Below, in pieces: positions 1 to 10,841 of a stretch of DNA of 64,000 bases (its first letter is position 1; each line of letters begins with the position of its first letter). The translations under genes and the position numbers were made by a program. The stretch spans positions 6,779,724 to 6,843,723 of the forward strand of contig JASEVX010000005.1 in NCBI GenBank assembly GCA_031761405.1. The letters run 5' to 3'. The notes under the pieces were generated by a model. That model saw nothing but the letters and a program-made list of their open reading frames with translations. It ran no database searches and was not told the origin of the DNA. The DNA is from Serripes groenlandicus. Its lineage: Eukaryota > Mollusca > Bivalvia > Cardiida > Cardiidae.

Positions 1-160
1 CAACAATTTTTCAGTTATTTCACGGTGTTTTCCCGGTAAGTTACCAGTACTACTGGTCCATTATCTTAACATCGGCCAGTCAGTCTTAATGCTAACCCCA
101 CATTCTTAGCGCCAAGGAGGGCAGTATTGATTGGTCCTGTTTCACTCCTTATTCAACTTG
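1..160 (-). repeat. SINE-2 family copy, truncated
   Basis: The text caacaatttttcagttattt, then cacggtgttt and cagtactactggtccatt, is shared with the elements at 11848, 57546 and 58208. Those are minus-strand tRNA-headed SINEs. This copy lacks the head and lies directly beside a plus-strand SINE-1. Confidence 0.7.
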
Positions 161-164
161 AACC

Positions 165-463
165 GAGCCCCAGTAGCCCAGTCGGTAGTGACGCAGGCTG
201 TCAATCCAGGGGTTGCGAGTTCGAACCCCAGCTCAGCCAACCTTCTTTGACAAAAGTCACTGTGACCAGCGTCATTCGTCTTCCACCAATGGGCTAACAG
301 TCTATGTGGAAAAGCATCCAGTTGCTTGGAAAGTATGTTGTGTGTAGTACTGCTGTAAGACACCCTGGAAGCATATGAGTAGGTGAACTGGCCACCATGA
401 TATGACTAAAAGATAATTGAAAATGGCATTTAACTCGAATCAATCAATCAATCAATCAATCAA
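165..463 (+). mobile_element. SINE-1, tRNA-derived, near full length
   Basis: The 5' head resembles a tRNA gene. An A-box-like TAGCCCAGTCGG lies at 174-185 and a B-box-like GAGTTCGAACC at 217-227. A unique body of about 200 bp follows, and the element ends in a CAAT tetranucleotide tail at about 440-463. A second copy in the opposite orientation at 2124-2421 has the same head, body and tail order. This is the structure of a LINE-mobilised RNA polymerase III SINE. No target-site duplication was identified. Confidence 0.85.
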
Positions 464-493
464 CTTGAAATGGCTAATAAACTGTATCAAAAT

Positions 494-723
494 TTAACCC
501 TTTCCCTCATATAGACGCTTTCTGACGCCTCTGCAGCAGACGGCTTTTTGAAAACATAGTGACAAAAGAAGAAATTGCACAAAACGTGCAATTTCTCCTT
601 TTGCCACAATGTTTTCCACTTTTTGTCATAGGTTATCCATTCAGTTATGGAGATTTCCTATGTTTTGACAAAATACGTTCAAAGTCGTCTGCTGCAGAAT
701 TGTCGTATGAGGGAAAGGGTTAA
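494..723 (+). mobile_element. MITE-A, reference full-length copy (230 bp)
   Basis: The ends are TTAACCCTTTCCCTCATA and TATGAGGGAAAGGGTTAA, so the terminal inverted repeats are about 18 bp including the TTAA. Inside them a second inverted pair, CTGCAGCAGACGGC against GTCGTCTGCTGCAG, and a central pair of arms around GAAATTGCACAAAACGTGC form a nested hairpin. About 65 unpaired bases interrupt the right arm. It encodes no protein. TTAA at both ends fits a piggyBac-type target duplication. Confidence 0.9.
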
Positions 724-724
724 A

Positions 725-1055
725 GCAGACGGCGTTTTGAAAACATAGTGACAAAAGAAGAAATTGCACAGAACGTGCAATTTCTCCTTTTTGTCACAAT
801 GTTTTCCACTTTTAGTCACAGGTTATCCATCTGACAAAATATGTTCAAAGTCGTCTGCTGCAGAATTGTCGTATGAGGGAAACGGTTAACGCAGACGGCG
901 TTTTGAAAACATAGTGACAAAAGAAGAAATTGCACAGAACGTGCAATTTCTCCTTTTTGTCACAATGTTTTCCACTTTTAGTCATAGGTTATCCATCTGA
1001 CAAAATACGTTCAAAGTCGTCTGCTGCAGAATTGTCGTATGAGGGAAAGGGTTAA
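725..1055 (+). repeat. Two tandem 166-bp truncated MITE-A units
   Basis: Units at 725-889 and 891-1055 each start at GCAGACGGCG, inside the MITE, and end at a complete GGGTTAA-type terminus. Both lack the left TIR and share an internal deletion (ATCCATCTGACAAAATA) that the upstream full copy lacks. They therefore arose by tandem duplication of one deleted derivative. Confidence 0.88.
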
Positions 1056-1454
1056 CATATATTGCTTGAAATTGACGCTGGTGTAAATGAACTATTTGTA
1101 GAGGACTGATATTGGCTATCCAAGGATTCACATATAGCTCACAATGCTTTGTGGGCTGGTAAAATCAAATATTTTAACTTGCAACCACATTAAGATCATC
1201 CTGCACATTTGTGCATTCTGTTCTATTCCATTGTACACATGTCAAAACATTTTAAAAATGTTTCGAATATTTTAAATTAAAGGGACCAAGTTGATAAATC
1301 AGAATGTGTAAAAGATTCAAAGGAAGAAACTGAAAAATGTTGCTGGACAGGAAATGATCTGTTCCCAAAGCCATAGTAAACATAAGAAATGCATCAGATG
1401 TAATTGTTGATGAAAATATGTCCTAAGACCAGTTTGTTTGTAATCATATTTTAC
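1056..1454. other. Intron sequence with no recognised feature
   Basis: This AT-rich stretch lies downstream of the last exon seen in the window. I found no repeat match to the rest of the window and no convincing exon. Confidence 0.6.
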
Positions 1455-1601
1455 CCGTTTGTCGTTTGTATCTGTGACTCTGTTGGCTTCATTCTTTTTC
1501 ATTTGTCTATCTAACTCCGTCTTTGCTTCCCTTAAGTCTTTTTTACATTGCTCTAAGTCTCTTTTTAATCTTTCTTTTTCTAATTTTTCTTCTTCATATA
1601 A
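1455..1601 (-). CDS. PPP1R12A: MYPT exon 14 in this window: C-terminal coiled coil
   Basis: The exon has 49 codons and is phase 0 at both ends. It starts after TTTTTCAG and ends CGG before GTAAAATATG. It begins LYEEEKLEKERLKRD and continues with heptad-spaced Leu among Lys/Glu, matching the KKLYEQILAENEKLKAQL region of vertebrate MYPT1. In that family this segment starts the C-terminal coiled coil and leucine-zipper region, which mediates dimerisation and kinase contacts. It joins in frame to the 2901-3035 exon (...KDYKR then LYEEE). The rest of the coiled coil and the stop codon lie to the left of the window. The donor is weaker than the GTAAGT used by most other exons. Confidence 0.93.
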
Positions 1602-2123
1602 CTGAAAAATAAAGTAAAAATATCACAAGATAAACCTCTTTCAATCCATTCTGGTTCAAACAGGTAAACGAGAAGTTATTTGGTTTGTTCAATTTCTCCC
1701 GTTTTTCACAATGTTTTCAAAAAGTCGTAGTCTAAAGATAAAAATGTGGTTGTTAAACTCACCCCTTCAATTTTCTTGATTTAAACTCCTTTTTTATTAA
1801 GATTTCAAATTGGAATATATTGAAAGAATATTTGAGCCGTACTGAAGGATAAACTGAAAATCAATCATAAAGCATTAGCGACCAGTTTTACTAAAGATTA
1901 ACAAGCTTATCCATACAGTTTGATCCAGCTCTGCACAGTACACCATTAGTAAAAATTGGTGTCAAGTCTTCTAACAACAATTGTCAATTGAGATAAGCTG
2001 GCAAGGAAGCAAAGATAAATCTACATGTAGTCTTATCAGCAACACGCTTTAGGTTGGTTTTTCTGTAGCATCCCTCATTGAATCCTTTGACAGGATTTTC
2101 TGGAGCACCTTTGATTAAACCCT

Positions 2124-2421
2124 TTGATTGATTGATTGGGGTTTAACGCCGTTTTTAACAATTTCTCAGCATTATAACGGCGGCCAGTTCCCATACTCAT
2201 GTGTTTCCTGGGTTTCTCACACCAGTACTCCACACAACAATCTTCCCAAGCAACTGGCTGCTTTTCCACATAGACTTAGCCCATTGGTGGAAGACAAATG
2301 ACGCATGTCGCAATGACTTTTGTCAAATTTCGGAAAGAAAGTTGGCCGAGTCGGGATTCAAACTCACAACCCCTGGATTGACAGCCCACGTCGTTACCGA
2401 CTGAGCTACCGGGACTCGACG
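2124..2421 (-). mobile_element. SINE-1, tRNA-derived, antisense copy
   Basis: On the minus strand the head reads GGTAGCTCAGTCGGTAACG (A box), with a B-box-like GAGTTTGAATCC near 2353-2363. The body matches the copy at 165-463, and the tail is ATTGATTGATTG at about 2124-2138. Confidence 0.85.
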
Positions 2422-2425
2422 ATTT

Positions 2426-2552
2426 AACCCTTTGACGGCTGGAAATTGTTTTTGTGAAGCCTGTATTACCAGAATAGAACTAGGCCCATCCATCCATTGC
2501 AATTGGCTATGGTCAAGTCCTTCCAACATATTCAGCATGGAAAGGGTTGATC
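2426..2552. repeat. Short element with AACCCTTT/AAAGGGTT ends
   Basis: About 125 bp lie between TTTAACCCTTTGACGGCTGG and CAGCATGGAAAGGGTTGA. The termini resemble MITE-A, but the interior is different and lacks the CTGCAGCAGAC core. Confidence 0.4.
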
Positions 2553-2561
2553 AGGTAATGG

Positions 2562-2891
2562 TTTGACCTTTTCCCCGCATACAGCAATTCTGCAGCAAAC
2601 GACTTTGAAAACATGAAGTCAAAGACTTGGAAAATCTCTATGAAGGTACGTTACTGAAACAAGTTGAAAATATTGTGGCAAAAGGAGAAACAGCAGACGA
2701 CTTTGAACAGATTTTGTCAAAAAATAGAAAATCTCTATAATTGAATGGATAACCTATGACTAAAAGTGGTAAACATTGTGGCAAAAGGAGAAATTGCTCG
2801 TTCTGAGCAATTTCTTCTTTTGTCACTAAGTTTTCAAAAAGCAGTCTGCTGCAGAGGCGTCAGAAAGCGTTGGTATGAGGGAAAGGGTTAA
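2562..2891 (-). mobile_element. Chimeric MITE-A
   Basis: The left piece resembles the older CCCACATA-type copies. It switches at about 2693 (CAGCAGACGAC) into a younger CCCTCATA-type copy that ends GAGGGAAAGGGTTAA at 2891. The total is about 330 bp, 100 longer than a standard copy. Its right end lies 7 bases from the GT of the splice donor at 2899-2900. Confidence 0.8.
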
Positions 2892-2900
2892 AAGACTTAC

Positions 2901-3035
2901 TCGTTTATAATCTTTATCTAAAGCTGGTGCTGAACGTGAATACTCTGAATATGAACTAGGGCGCGTCGTGTGTTTGTCGGACAAATATGTCGGGACATCC
3001 GATGCTGAACCATGTCTGTTAAATCTACCCGCGCT
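2901..3035 (-). CDS. PPP1R12A: MYPT exon 13 in this window: Ser-rich segment before the coiled coil
   Basis: The exon has 45 codons and is phase 0 at both ends. It starts after TATTTTCAG and ends CGA before GTAAGTC. It begins SAGRFNRHGSASDVP and ends PALDKDYKR. This aligns in position and composition with vertebrate SAGDRYDSLLGRSGSYSYL...DDSTDFK, which carries the NUAK-type site near S910. NRHGSAS is a possible equivalent here, by inference. It splices in frame from the Ser/Tyr-rich exon (...IPVTYR) and into the coiled-coil exon. A MITE-A copy starts almost directly after its donor. Confidence 0.92.
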
Positions 3036-3427
3036 CTGAAAATATAGGCAAACAGCAAGGGTAAAAATAATGAACTAAATTATATAATAAACTGTTAACA
3101 TGATATATTATGCTAAGAATGATCTGTGAAATTATCAAAGATTAAAATGTAATAAACAACAAAATTTAAGTATATTTTGTACTTAGATTATTTCAAAGTC
3201 ATCTGCTGCAGGTTTGTTGTATGTGCCAAAGGGGATAAACAGACTGAATAGAGGTGCAGGCTGATCTAGATCAACACTGTTTGCAAAAGTACCCAATGAT
3301 GTGTTTGTGTACCATGGTCTATATTGTCAATGACACATACTGCTATCTGATAACAGGATCAGGAAATCGATTGCATGACAGGATGGGTGGTGTGCCCATA
3401 ACAACACAACCATGTGCAGATGTATTT

Positions 3428-3518
3428 GGATGCATGTTCAGTAGACAACTTTTTAAAGCGATGAGCAATTTCTCCGTCTGCTGCAATGTTTCAACTCTTT
3501 TCAGTGATCATACTTTGA
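3428..3518 (+). repeat. MITE-A fragment
   Basis: TAGACAACTTTTTAAAGCG, GAGCAATTTCTC and TTTCAACTCTTTTCAGT match MITE-A internal sequence. It directly abuts a younger full copy. Confidence 0.55.
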
Positions 3519-3748
3519 TTAACCCTTTCCCTCATATAGACACTTTCTGACGCCTCTGCAGCAGACGGCTTTTTGAAAACATAGTGACAAAAGAAGAAAT
3601 TGCACAAAACGTGCAATTTCTCCTTTTGCCACAATGTTTTCCACTTTTTGTCATAGGTTATCCATTCAATTATGGAGATTTTCTATGTTTTGACAAAATA
3701 CGTTCAAAGTCGTCTGCTGCAGAATTGTCGTATGAGGGAAAGGGTTAA
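3519..3748 (+). mobile_element. MITE-A, full length (230 bp)
   Basis: TTAA lies at both ends with intact CCCTTTCCCTCATATAGAC and GTATGAGGGAAAGGG termini. It is nearly identical to the copies at 494, 12308 and 53390. Confidence 0.9.
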
Positions 3749-3911
3749 AAGAATTTTTCTCATTCTTGGATAGGTTTCCAAAGTTCACCAGTGCAGTTAT
3801 TTTGTATGGTGGAAGGGGTAAATAGGTTACGTTATTTAGTACTTTCAGAGTTGTCTGCTATGCGCGAGTGTTTGAAGAGTATTTCAATGAACATACTGCC
3901 ATACATTAATG

Positions 3912-4066
3912 ACTATAGCCCTTTCTGACGTCCCTACAGCACATGACTATTGCCTCAATATTTTCAACTTTATTCAATATTTGTTGATTCATTTATAGAA
4001 ATGTTCCATATTATTGACTAAATGTTTTCCAATGTGTGCAGATTCGTTGTATGTGGGAAAGGGATA
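3912..4066 (+). repeat. Degenerate MITE-A
   Basis: It runs from CCCTTTCTGACGTCCCTACAGC to GTTGTATGTGGGAAAGGG. The centre is deleted and the left TIR is lost. Confidence 0.55.
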
Positions 4067-4276
4067 GCCAATGTCAAAGTGTGACAGACAGACAGACAGA
4101 CAAGGAAATAAGTATATGGCTGTTCATTTCAGTGGCCCTTTGACAGCTCTACAACATGTAGCAGAGCACTTGAAATTATTTTTGCGATAAGAAAAACAAT
4201 TCTCTAAACAGATATTTTCTGTTTTTCACTATGTTTTTTGTAGCTATTTCTACATAATCTCATTTCTGCAGAGAAT

Positions 4277-5675
4277 ATTAAGTAAAACAAGATGTGTTTG
4301 TGAAACACTGATGCCCCCCAATGGCAACATCTAGGTCAAAGGTCAAGGTCGCAAGGTATACACATGTGAAATATGGTAGCATTACCTGTTATTGTTCAAA
4401 AGTAGTGGGGAAGGTTAAAAAAAAAATTGAGAATGGCAACATCTAGGTCAAAGGTAAAGGTCGCAAGGTCAAAAATGTTGGTACTGACAGAAAGGTCATG
4501 TCACAAGGAATACACATGTGAAATATGGTAGCCGTATCTGTTATGGTTCAAAAGTAATGGCCAAGGTTAAAGTTTTTTTCGAGAATGGCAACATCTAGGT
4601 CAAAGGTCAAGGTCGCAAGGTCAAAAATGTTGGTACTGACATGTGAAATATGGTAGCCATACCTGTTATGGTTCAAAAGTAATGGCCAAGGTTAAAGTTT
4701 TTTTCGAGAATGGCAACATCTAGGTCAAGGTCAAGGTCGCAAGGTACTGACAGAAAGGTCATGTCACAAGGAATACACATGTGAAATATGGTAGCCATAC
4801 CTGTTATGGTTCAAAAGTAATGGCCAAGGTTAAAGTTTTTTTCGAGAATGGCAACATCTAGGTCAAGGTCAAGGTCGCAAGGTACTGACAGAAAGGTCAT
4901 GTCACAAGGAATACACATTTGAAATATGGTAGCCATACCTGTTATGGTTCAAAAGAAATGGCCAAGGTTAAAGTTTTTTTCGAGAATGGCAACATCTAGG
5001 TCAAGGTCAAGGTCGCAAGGTGAAAAATGTTGGTACTGACAGAAAGGTCATGTCACAAGGAATACACATGTGAAATATGGTAGCCGTATCTGTTATGGTT
5101 CAAAAGTAATGGCCAAGGTTAAAGTTTTTTTCGAGAATGGCAACATCTAGGTCAAAGGTCAAGGTCGCAAGGTCAAAAATGTTGGTACTGACAGAAAGGT
5201 CATGTCACAAGGAATACACATGTGAAATATGGTAGCCGTACCTGTTATGGTTCAAAAGAAATGGCCAAGGTTAAAGTTTTTTTTTAGTATGGCAACATCT
5301 AGGTCAAAGGTCAAGGTCGCAAGGTCAAAAATGTTGGTACTGACAGAAAGGTCATGTCACAAGGAATACACATGTGAAATATGGTAGCCGTATCTGTTAT
5401 GGTTCAAAAGAAATGGCCAAGGTTAAAGTTTTTTTCGAGAATGGCAACCTCTAGGTCAAAGGTCAAGGTCGCAAGGTCAAAAATGTTGGTACTGACAGAA
5501 AGGTCATGTCACAAGGAATACACATGTGAAATATGGTAGCCGTACCTGTTATGGTTCAAAAGTAATGGCCAAGGTTAAAGTTTTTTTTGTGCAGACAGAC
5601 AGACCAACAGACAGACCAACAGACAGGCCAAAAACTATATGCCCCCCGAATCGGAGATTCCGTGGGGGCATAACA
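4277..5675 (+). mobile_element. Tandem-core element 1 (pearl-like)
   Basis: It begins around ACAAGATGTGTTTGTGAAAC and holds about nine copies, at 110-155 bp spacing, of a core that starts AATGGCAACATCTAGGTCAA. Copies are at about 4320, 4432, 4586, 4709, 4848, 4986, 5137, 5288 and 5442. A short GACAGACAGACC microsatellite and a terminal stem-loop follow, TGCCCCCCG ... CGTGGGGGCA at 5640-5670. No protein is encoded. This order (unique left end, tandem core, microsatellite, GC-rich 3' hairpin) matches bivalve pearl and non-autonomous Helitron-like elements. The class assignment is inference. Confidence 0.75.
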
Positions 5676-5680
5676 AGCGG

Positions 5681-5909
5681 TTAACCCTTTCCTACATACA
5701 ACAAATCTGCAGCAGACGACTTCGACAAAATACCTGAAAACATTTGGGAACTCCCTTTATATGAAAGTACATTAATTGAATAGAGTTGAAAACATGGTGA
5801 CAAAAGGAGAAATTGTTTGTTTTGAGCAATTTCTTCTTTTGTTGCAATGTTTTTAAAAAGATGTCTGCTGCAGAGGCGTCTGAAAGCGTTGATATGAGAG
5901 ATGGGTTAA
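5681..5909 (-). mobile_element. MITE-A, older subtype
   Basis: The left end is TTAACCCTTTCCTACATACAAC and the right end GATATGAGAGATGGGTTAA. TTAA is retained on both sides. It lies 6 bp after the hairpin of tandem-core element 1. Confidence 0.8.
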
Positions 5910-5920
5910 TAATACATGTA

Positions 5921-6128
5921 TTATCCCTTTCCCACATAAAGCAAATCTGCAGCAGACAACTTTGAAAATGTCTACTCTAAAATATGGAAAATCACTATAA
6001 TTGTAGGCACTAGAAAAAGTTGAAAACATTGTGGCAAAAGGAGAAATTGCTTGTTTAAAGCAATTTCTCCTTTAGTCACGATGTTTTCCAAAGTTTTGCA
6101 GATGTGTCTGTATCTGGGAAAGGATTAA
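5921..6128 (-). mobile_element. MITE-A, older subtype
   Basis: The ends are TTATCCCTTTCCCACATA and GTATCTGGGAAAGGATTAA. It is 12 bp from the previous copy and in the same orientation. Confidence 0.75.
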
Positions 6129-6129
6129 C

Positions 6130-6714
6130 ATTCACTCTCTGTTATACAGGGCAGTGTTTATACAAGTTCACCAATTTTTTTTTATAAAACACAAAATCCT
6201 GAATGATCACCATACCTCCAATGGTGGAAAATACAAGTCAGGGATATTTACATCACAAGCACACATTGTTGTCACATTCACTAACAAACATCCTGTGTAA
6301 AAATCTTCCTAAATCTTTTCTTGTCTATACAATATATAAGACATAATTACGATTTCCACCTGTATGCTAGAGTCTATTTATTTTCTCTTTCCTTTTTGTT
6401 CATTGACAAAAAAGCTCCTATCACGTTAATTGTGTAACTGCATGTTAACCCTTCGCTGAAAACGGGCTTCTGAAGCTTATGACTTTAGAAAACAATGCTT
6501 GAACTTTTACACTTTGACAGCGGATGTTTTTGGAAAACAATGTGAGAAATGGTAAGTAGATTTTGTATATCAAGAAATTATTCAAGTGATTTTGAAATTA
6601 CTAAGACGTAGTAAACTTTTCTCTGCCTAAAACACGGAACTAATGTGAATACTTCCAAACTGTTTGAGCGTGTGGCAATGTTTGCACTCATCTAAATGTT
6701 CAGTTGCATAGTCT
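6130..6714. other. Intron sequence with little recognisable content
   Basis: No exon was found. A weak AACCCTTCGCTGAAAACGGG start at 6446 resembles MITE ends but has no matching right end. Confidence 0.5.
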
Positions 6715-6922
6715 TTAACCCTTTCCCACATACATCAAATCTGCAGCAGACAACTTCGAAGATATCTAGGCAAACATGAAAAATATCCATAATTGAGTGT
6801 TTAATTATGTTCAAAACATTGTGGTAAAAGGAGTAGTTGATCAAAATGTGTAATTTCTCCTTTTGCCACTATGCTTCCATACATCATCTGCTGCAAATTC
6901 GTCTACAGGTGGAAATGGGATA
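6715..6922 (-). mobile_element. MITE-A, older subtype
   Basis: It starts TTAACCCTTTCCCACATACA. The right end is eroded (GGTGGAAATGGGATAA). Confidence 0.7.
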
Positions 6923-7141
6923 ATGTAAAATCTACATTACTTATTAGATTATTCAAGGATTTATAGAAAGGGGAAAAATTCTTTGGCAATGTCTTCAGCA
7001 AGGCTCATTTATGTCGTTCCATTTCCACATTGTATTCAATAACCCTCTATCTAGTGGCTTCAACAGGGACTGTATAAGTCAGTGTATCACTACCATCACT
7101 AATTCTGTCTTCAGCTCTAATTAGCACAGCAGTTTCTCTCT

Positions 7142-7367
7142 TTAACCCTTTCCCACATACAACAAATCTGCAGCAGACGACATTTAAAACATTTAGTCAA
7201 AAACATGGAAAATATCTATAAATGAATGCATAATTACTGAATAAAGTTGAAAACATTGTGGCAAAGGGAGAAATTGCTCGTCTTCAGCAATTTCTTCTTT
7301 AATCATAATGTTTTCAAAAGTCGTCTGCTGCAGAGGTATCAGAAAGCGTCGATATGTGGGAAAGGGT
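7142..7367 (-). mobile_element. MITE-A, older subtype
   Basis: The left end is TTAACCCTTTCCCACATACA. The right end GATATGTGGGAAAGGGT has lost its TTAA. Confidence 0.75.
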
Positions 7368-7557
7368 CCACAATATCAACGCTTAGCAGTATGAAATGCA
7401 TATAGCCTTTAATTGTGTGCTCTTCACATTTGAACCAGACTTAGTCTTTGGTGGTCCTCAATGACTGCCAATCGTTGAGTAGAATGTAGACTAGCCCGAT
7501 TGATAAATAAATTAAGAGTAAAATGCTGTCTGTAACAATATGTCACTTATATCACTG

Positions 7558-7765
7558 CGGCTAGGCTAATTCACCGACCAACATGTTTCCTGGCTTTCTT
7601 GCACAAGACAAGAACTCAACATAACATACTTTTGAGGTAACTGGCTTCTTTCTCAAACAGACTTTCTTTTTTAGCTAATTGGCGTAAAACAAATGATGCT
7701 AGTCATGAATACCATTGTCAATCATTGGAAAGATTGAATGGCACAACCAGGTTTCAAGTTCTAAT
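7558..7765 (-). repeat. Degenerate SINE-1
   Basis: CATGTTTCCTGGCTTTCTTG, GTAACTGGCTTCTTT and AATTGGCGTAAAACAAATGA parallel the body of the minus-strand SINE-1 at 2124-2421. The head is unreadable. Confidence 0.5.
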
Positions 7766-7793
7766 CTCTAAGATTTCTCTTTTTCACAAATTC

Positions 7794-7983
7794 TTAACCC
7801 TTTCCCACATGCAAGCAATCTGCAGCAGACAACTTTGAATGGATAACCAATGACCAATGACTTAACATGGAAAATATTGTGGCAAACTTAAGGAGAAATT
7901 GCTCATCATGAGCAATTTCTTCTTTTGTCACAATGTTTTCAAAACACGTCTGCTTCAGATGCAAACATACATCAGGGAAAGGT
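7794..7983 (-). mobile_element. MITE-A, internally shortened
   Basis: It starts TTAACCCTTTCCCACATG. About 35 internal bases are missing, and the right terminus reads ACATCAGGGAAAGG. Confidence 0.65.
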
Positions 7984-8139
7984 AGAATTCTCACAAACCC
8001 TTACTAAGTTTCATGCATTTATAATGAGCCACGTCAAAAGAAAACCAACCTTTGGCCCATTTCAACCAGAAAAGTGCAAATCTGCCAGTCTGATCAAGAA
8101 TTTTATTGTTCACAATTAAGTCCTACTAGTATCATTGAA

Positions 8140-8292
8140 ATTTATTTATTTATTGGGGTTTTACACCGCTTTCAACATTATTTCAGTTATATCACGGCGA
8201 CAGTTCACGTATTCATGATCTCTGGGTAAACAAACCAGTACTAGGCTAGAAAATGTGCCTTGCCCAAGGGCACTCCACCATGACTGTATAAT
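8140..8292 (-). mobile_element. SINE-3 copy, 5'-truncated
   Basis: ATTGGGGTTTTACACCGC, TTCAGTTATATCACGGCGAC and CCTTGCCCAAGGGCAC recur at 16946, 29547, 31133 and 48225. The TTTATTTATTTATT stretch at the left is the 3' tail of a minus-strand element. Confidence 0.7.
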
Positions 8293-8439
8293 TGAAAGCA
8301 CTGGTGAAAGATTAGGACCAAAACAACTAAACAAGAACGGAAATTATACTTATTTACATTATTGAAAATGCTTTTCCACAATATTTAAAATACAGCAGAT
8401 AACATTTGAAATATATGGCAAATCTCTGTTAAGGAGAGA

Positions 8440-9692
8440 TAAGTTAAGTTTGGATAAGATCTGTCAAGGAATGGTCAGTGTAGAGTGGTGACAAGGTTGC
8501 CACAGCTGAGATATATTGTAAGTTCAATCAAGTTCAATTTTGGGCATGACCTTTGACCTATGACCTTGAAAACCAATAGGCTTCAAGACATATCATAAAC
8601 TAACTGTATAAGTTTTATTAAGATCGGTCAATGAATGGTCAGTGTAGAGATGTGACAAGGCTGCCACAGCTGAAAATATTGTAAGTCCAATTTTGAGTTT
8701 GACCTTTGACCTATGACCTTGAAAATGAATAGGCTTCAAGATATTATCATAAAGTAACTGTATACCAAGTTTGGTTAAAATCTGTCAAGTAATGGTCAGT
8801 GTAGAGTGGTGACAAGGTTGCCACAGCTGAAAATAGTGTAAGTGCAATTTTGGGCTTGACCTTTGACTTGAAAATCAATAGGCTTCAAATATTATCATAA
8901 ACTAACTGTATAATAAGTTTTATAAAGATCGGTCAAGGAATGGTCAGTGTAGAGTGGTGACAAGGCTGTCACAGCTGAAAATATTGTAAGTCTAATTTTG
9001 AGCTTGACCTTTGACCTATGACCTTGAAAATCAATAGGCTTCAAGATATTATCATAAAGTAACTTTATACCAAGTTTTGTTAAAATCCGTCAAGTAATGG
9101 TCAGTGTAGAGTGGTGACAAGGTTGCCACAGCTGAAAATATTGCAAGTCCAATTTTGGGCTTGACCTTTGACCTATGACCTTGAAAATCAAAAGGCTTCA
9201 AGATGTTACCATATACTTACTTTATACCAAGTTTGGTTAAGATCTGTCAAGAAATGGTTAGTGTAGAGTGATGACAAGGTTTGTTACGGACGGAAAATAT
9301 TGCAAGTCCAATTTTGGGCTTGACCTTTGACCTATGACCTTGAAAATCAATAGGCTTCAAGATGTTACCATATACTTACTTTATACCAAGTTTGGTTAAG
9401 ATCTGTCAAGAAATGGTTAGTGTAGAGAGATGACAAGGTTTGTTACGGACGGAAAATATTGCAAGTCCAATTTTGGGCTTGACCTTTGACCTATGACCTT
9501 GAAAATCAATAGGCTTCAAGATGTTACCATATACTTACTTTATACCAAGTTTGGTTAAGATCTGTCAAGAAATGGTTAGTGTAGAGTGATGACAAGGTTT
9601 GTTACGGACGGAAGGACACACATACATACATACATACGGACGGTCCCGTTACTATATCCCTTTCTCGCTTACTTCGTAACCGAGGGGATAAT
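8440..9692 (+). mobile_element. Tandem-core element 2 (pearl-like)
   Basis: About seven copies of a unit of about 155-160 bp contain GGTCAGTGTAGAGTGGTGAC, GGGCTTGACCTTTGACC and AATAGGCTTCAAGAT. After a (CATA)n/GGACGG stretch the element ends in a stem-loop, TATCCCTTTCTCG ... CGAGGGGATA, at about 9654-9690. The unit is unrelated in sequence to element 1 but the architecture is the same. The last three units differ by GTTACGGACGG in place of GCCACAGCTG, so the array was homogenised in blocks. Confidence 0.75.
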
Positions 9693-9714
9693 AAATTTGA
9701 GTTAACTTAGATGC

Positions 9715-10100
9715 CCACAGGCAACATGTCGAGCCCGCTCCAAAGGTTTTGAGTGCTCTTGCATGCATTTTTGACCGATTACCTCTAAGTGTGACCCTGA
9801 CCTTTGAGGTAAAGGCCTGGGTCTTTTGCACAACACTTCATCATAGTGAAAATGTGTGCAGTAACTTGGGAATCATATGATACATGGTTAAGATGAGGGT
9901 CGGACAAGGTACAGTCCTATCAAACATTATTCATTTTGATCTTTGACATTTGAGGTACAGGTCTGGGTCTTATGCCCGACACGCCGCCTCATCATGGTGA
10001 ACTTTTGTGCAAAGTTTCTTGGAAATCCTACGATGCATGGTGAAGATGCGAGCCGGACAAGGTTCTGACAGGCGGACCCACGTATGCACTTACATACATC
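9715..10100 (+). repeat. Two-unit repeat of about 190 bp
   Basis: GACCTTTGAGGTAAAGGCCTG with GTCTTTTGC..CATCATAGTGAA recurs as CTTTGACATTTGAGGTACAG with GTCTTATGC..CATCATGGTGAA. Each unit ends in a GGACAAGG motif. The second is followed by GACAGGCGGACCC. It looks like a two-unit relative of the tandem-core elements. Confidence 0.55.
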
Positions 10101-10147
10101 GAGCCACCATTATGACAGCTATGTCAAGCTCACAGCAAGCAGGCTCA

Positions 10148-10241
10148 TCAAAAACATAGTGGTTAAAGGACAAAATTGCTCATTATTTGCAATTTCTTTG
10201 CAATGTTTTCAAAACTTTGTCTGCATTTGGGAAAGGGTTAA
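10148..10241 (+). repeat. MITE-A, 5'-truncated
   Basis: It runs from the inner arm AAACATAGTGGTTAAAGG to TTTGGGAAAGGGTTAA. Confidence 0.6.
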
Positions 10242-10347
10242 ATCTCCAAAAGGTTTGGTATTCTGCTTGCATGTTTCCTATGTATGTTATGCCAAAATGC
10301 AGTATCTTTCTGTTTGACATTGTCTCTCATAATGATTGTTATCTTAC

Positions 10348-10566
10348 TTAACCCTTTCCCACATACAGACGCTTTCTGATGCTTCTGCAGCAGAAGACTC
10401 TTGAAAATATTTTGACAAAAGGAGAAATTTTGAGCAATTTCTTCTTTTACCACAATGTTTTCAATTTTTTTTTCAGTAAATATACCATCATTTAAAGGGA
10501 TTTTCTATATTTTTGTCCACATGTTTCCAAAGTTGTCTGCTGCAGATTTGTTGTATGTGGGAAAGA
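10348..10566 (+). mobile_element. MITE-A, older subtype
   Basis: TTAACCCTTTCCCACATACAGACGC is at the left. The right end is GTATGTGGGAAAG, with the TTAA lost. Confidence 0.75.
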
Positions 10567-10600
10567 CTCTGAATCTGAATATTTAGAATTATAATTTTGA

Positions 10601-10841
10601 TAAGAGATGTGTAAAAAGGAGCAATTATTGGGTAGTTTCATTTTCTCCGATAATGTTTTCAAATGCCATCAATGCTGCTGCAGGGATGTAAAAAGTGATC
10701 TGTATATGGTAAAGGGTTAAAACCTTCCCACATTATTATTAGATAGTTGAAAATATTGTGGCAAGGGGGAAAAAATGCTCATTGTGAGCAATTTCTCCTT
10801 TTGCCATTGTATTCAAATGTCTGCAAGTAGGAAAGGGTTAA
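10601..10841. repeat. Two abutting MITE-A remnants
   Basis: One remnant ends TATATGGTAAAGGGTTAA at about 10720. The next runs from AACCTTCCCACATT to GTAGGAAAGGGTTAA. Both have large internal deletions. Confidence 0.5.

Noticed and set aside
165..235. Functional tRNA gene
   Set aside because: A and B boxes are present but the acceptor stem does not pair, and the sequence continues into a SINE body with a tetranucleotide tail.
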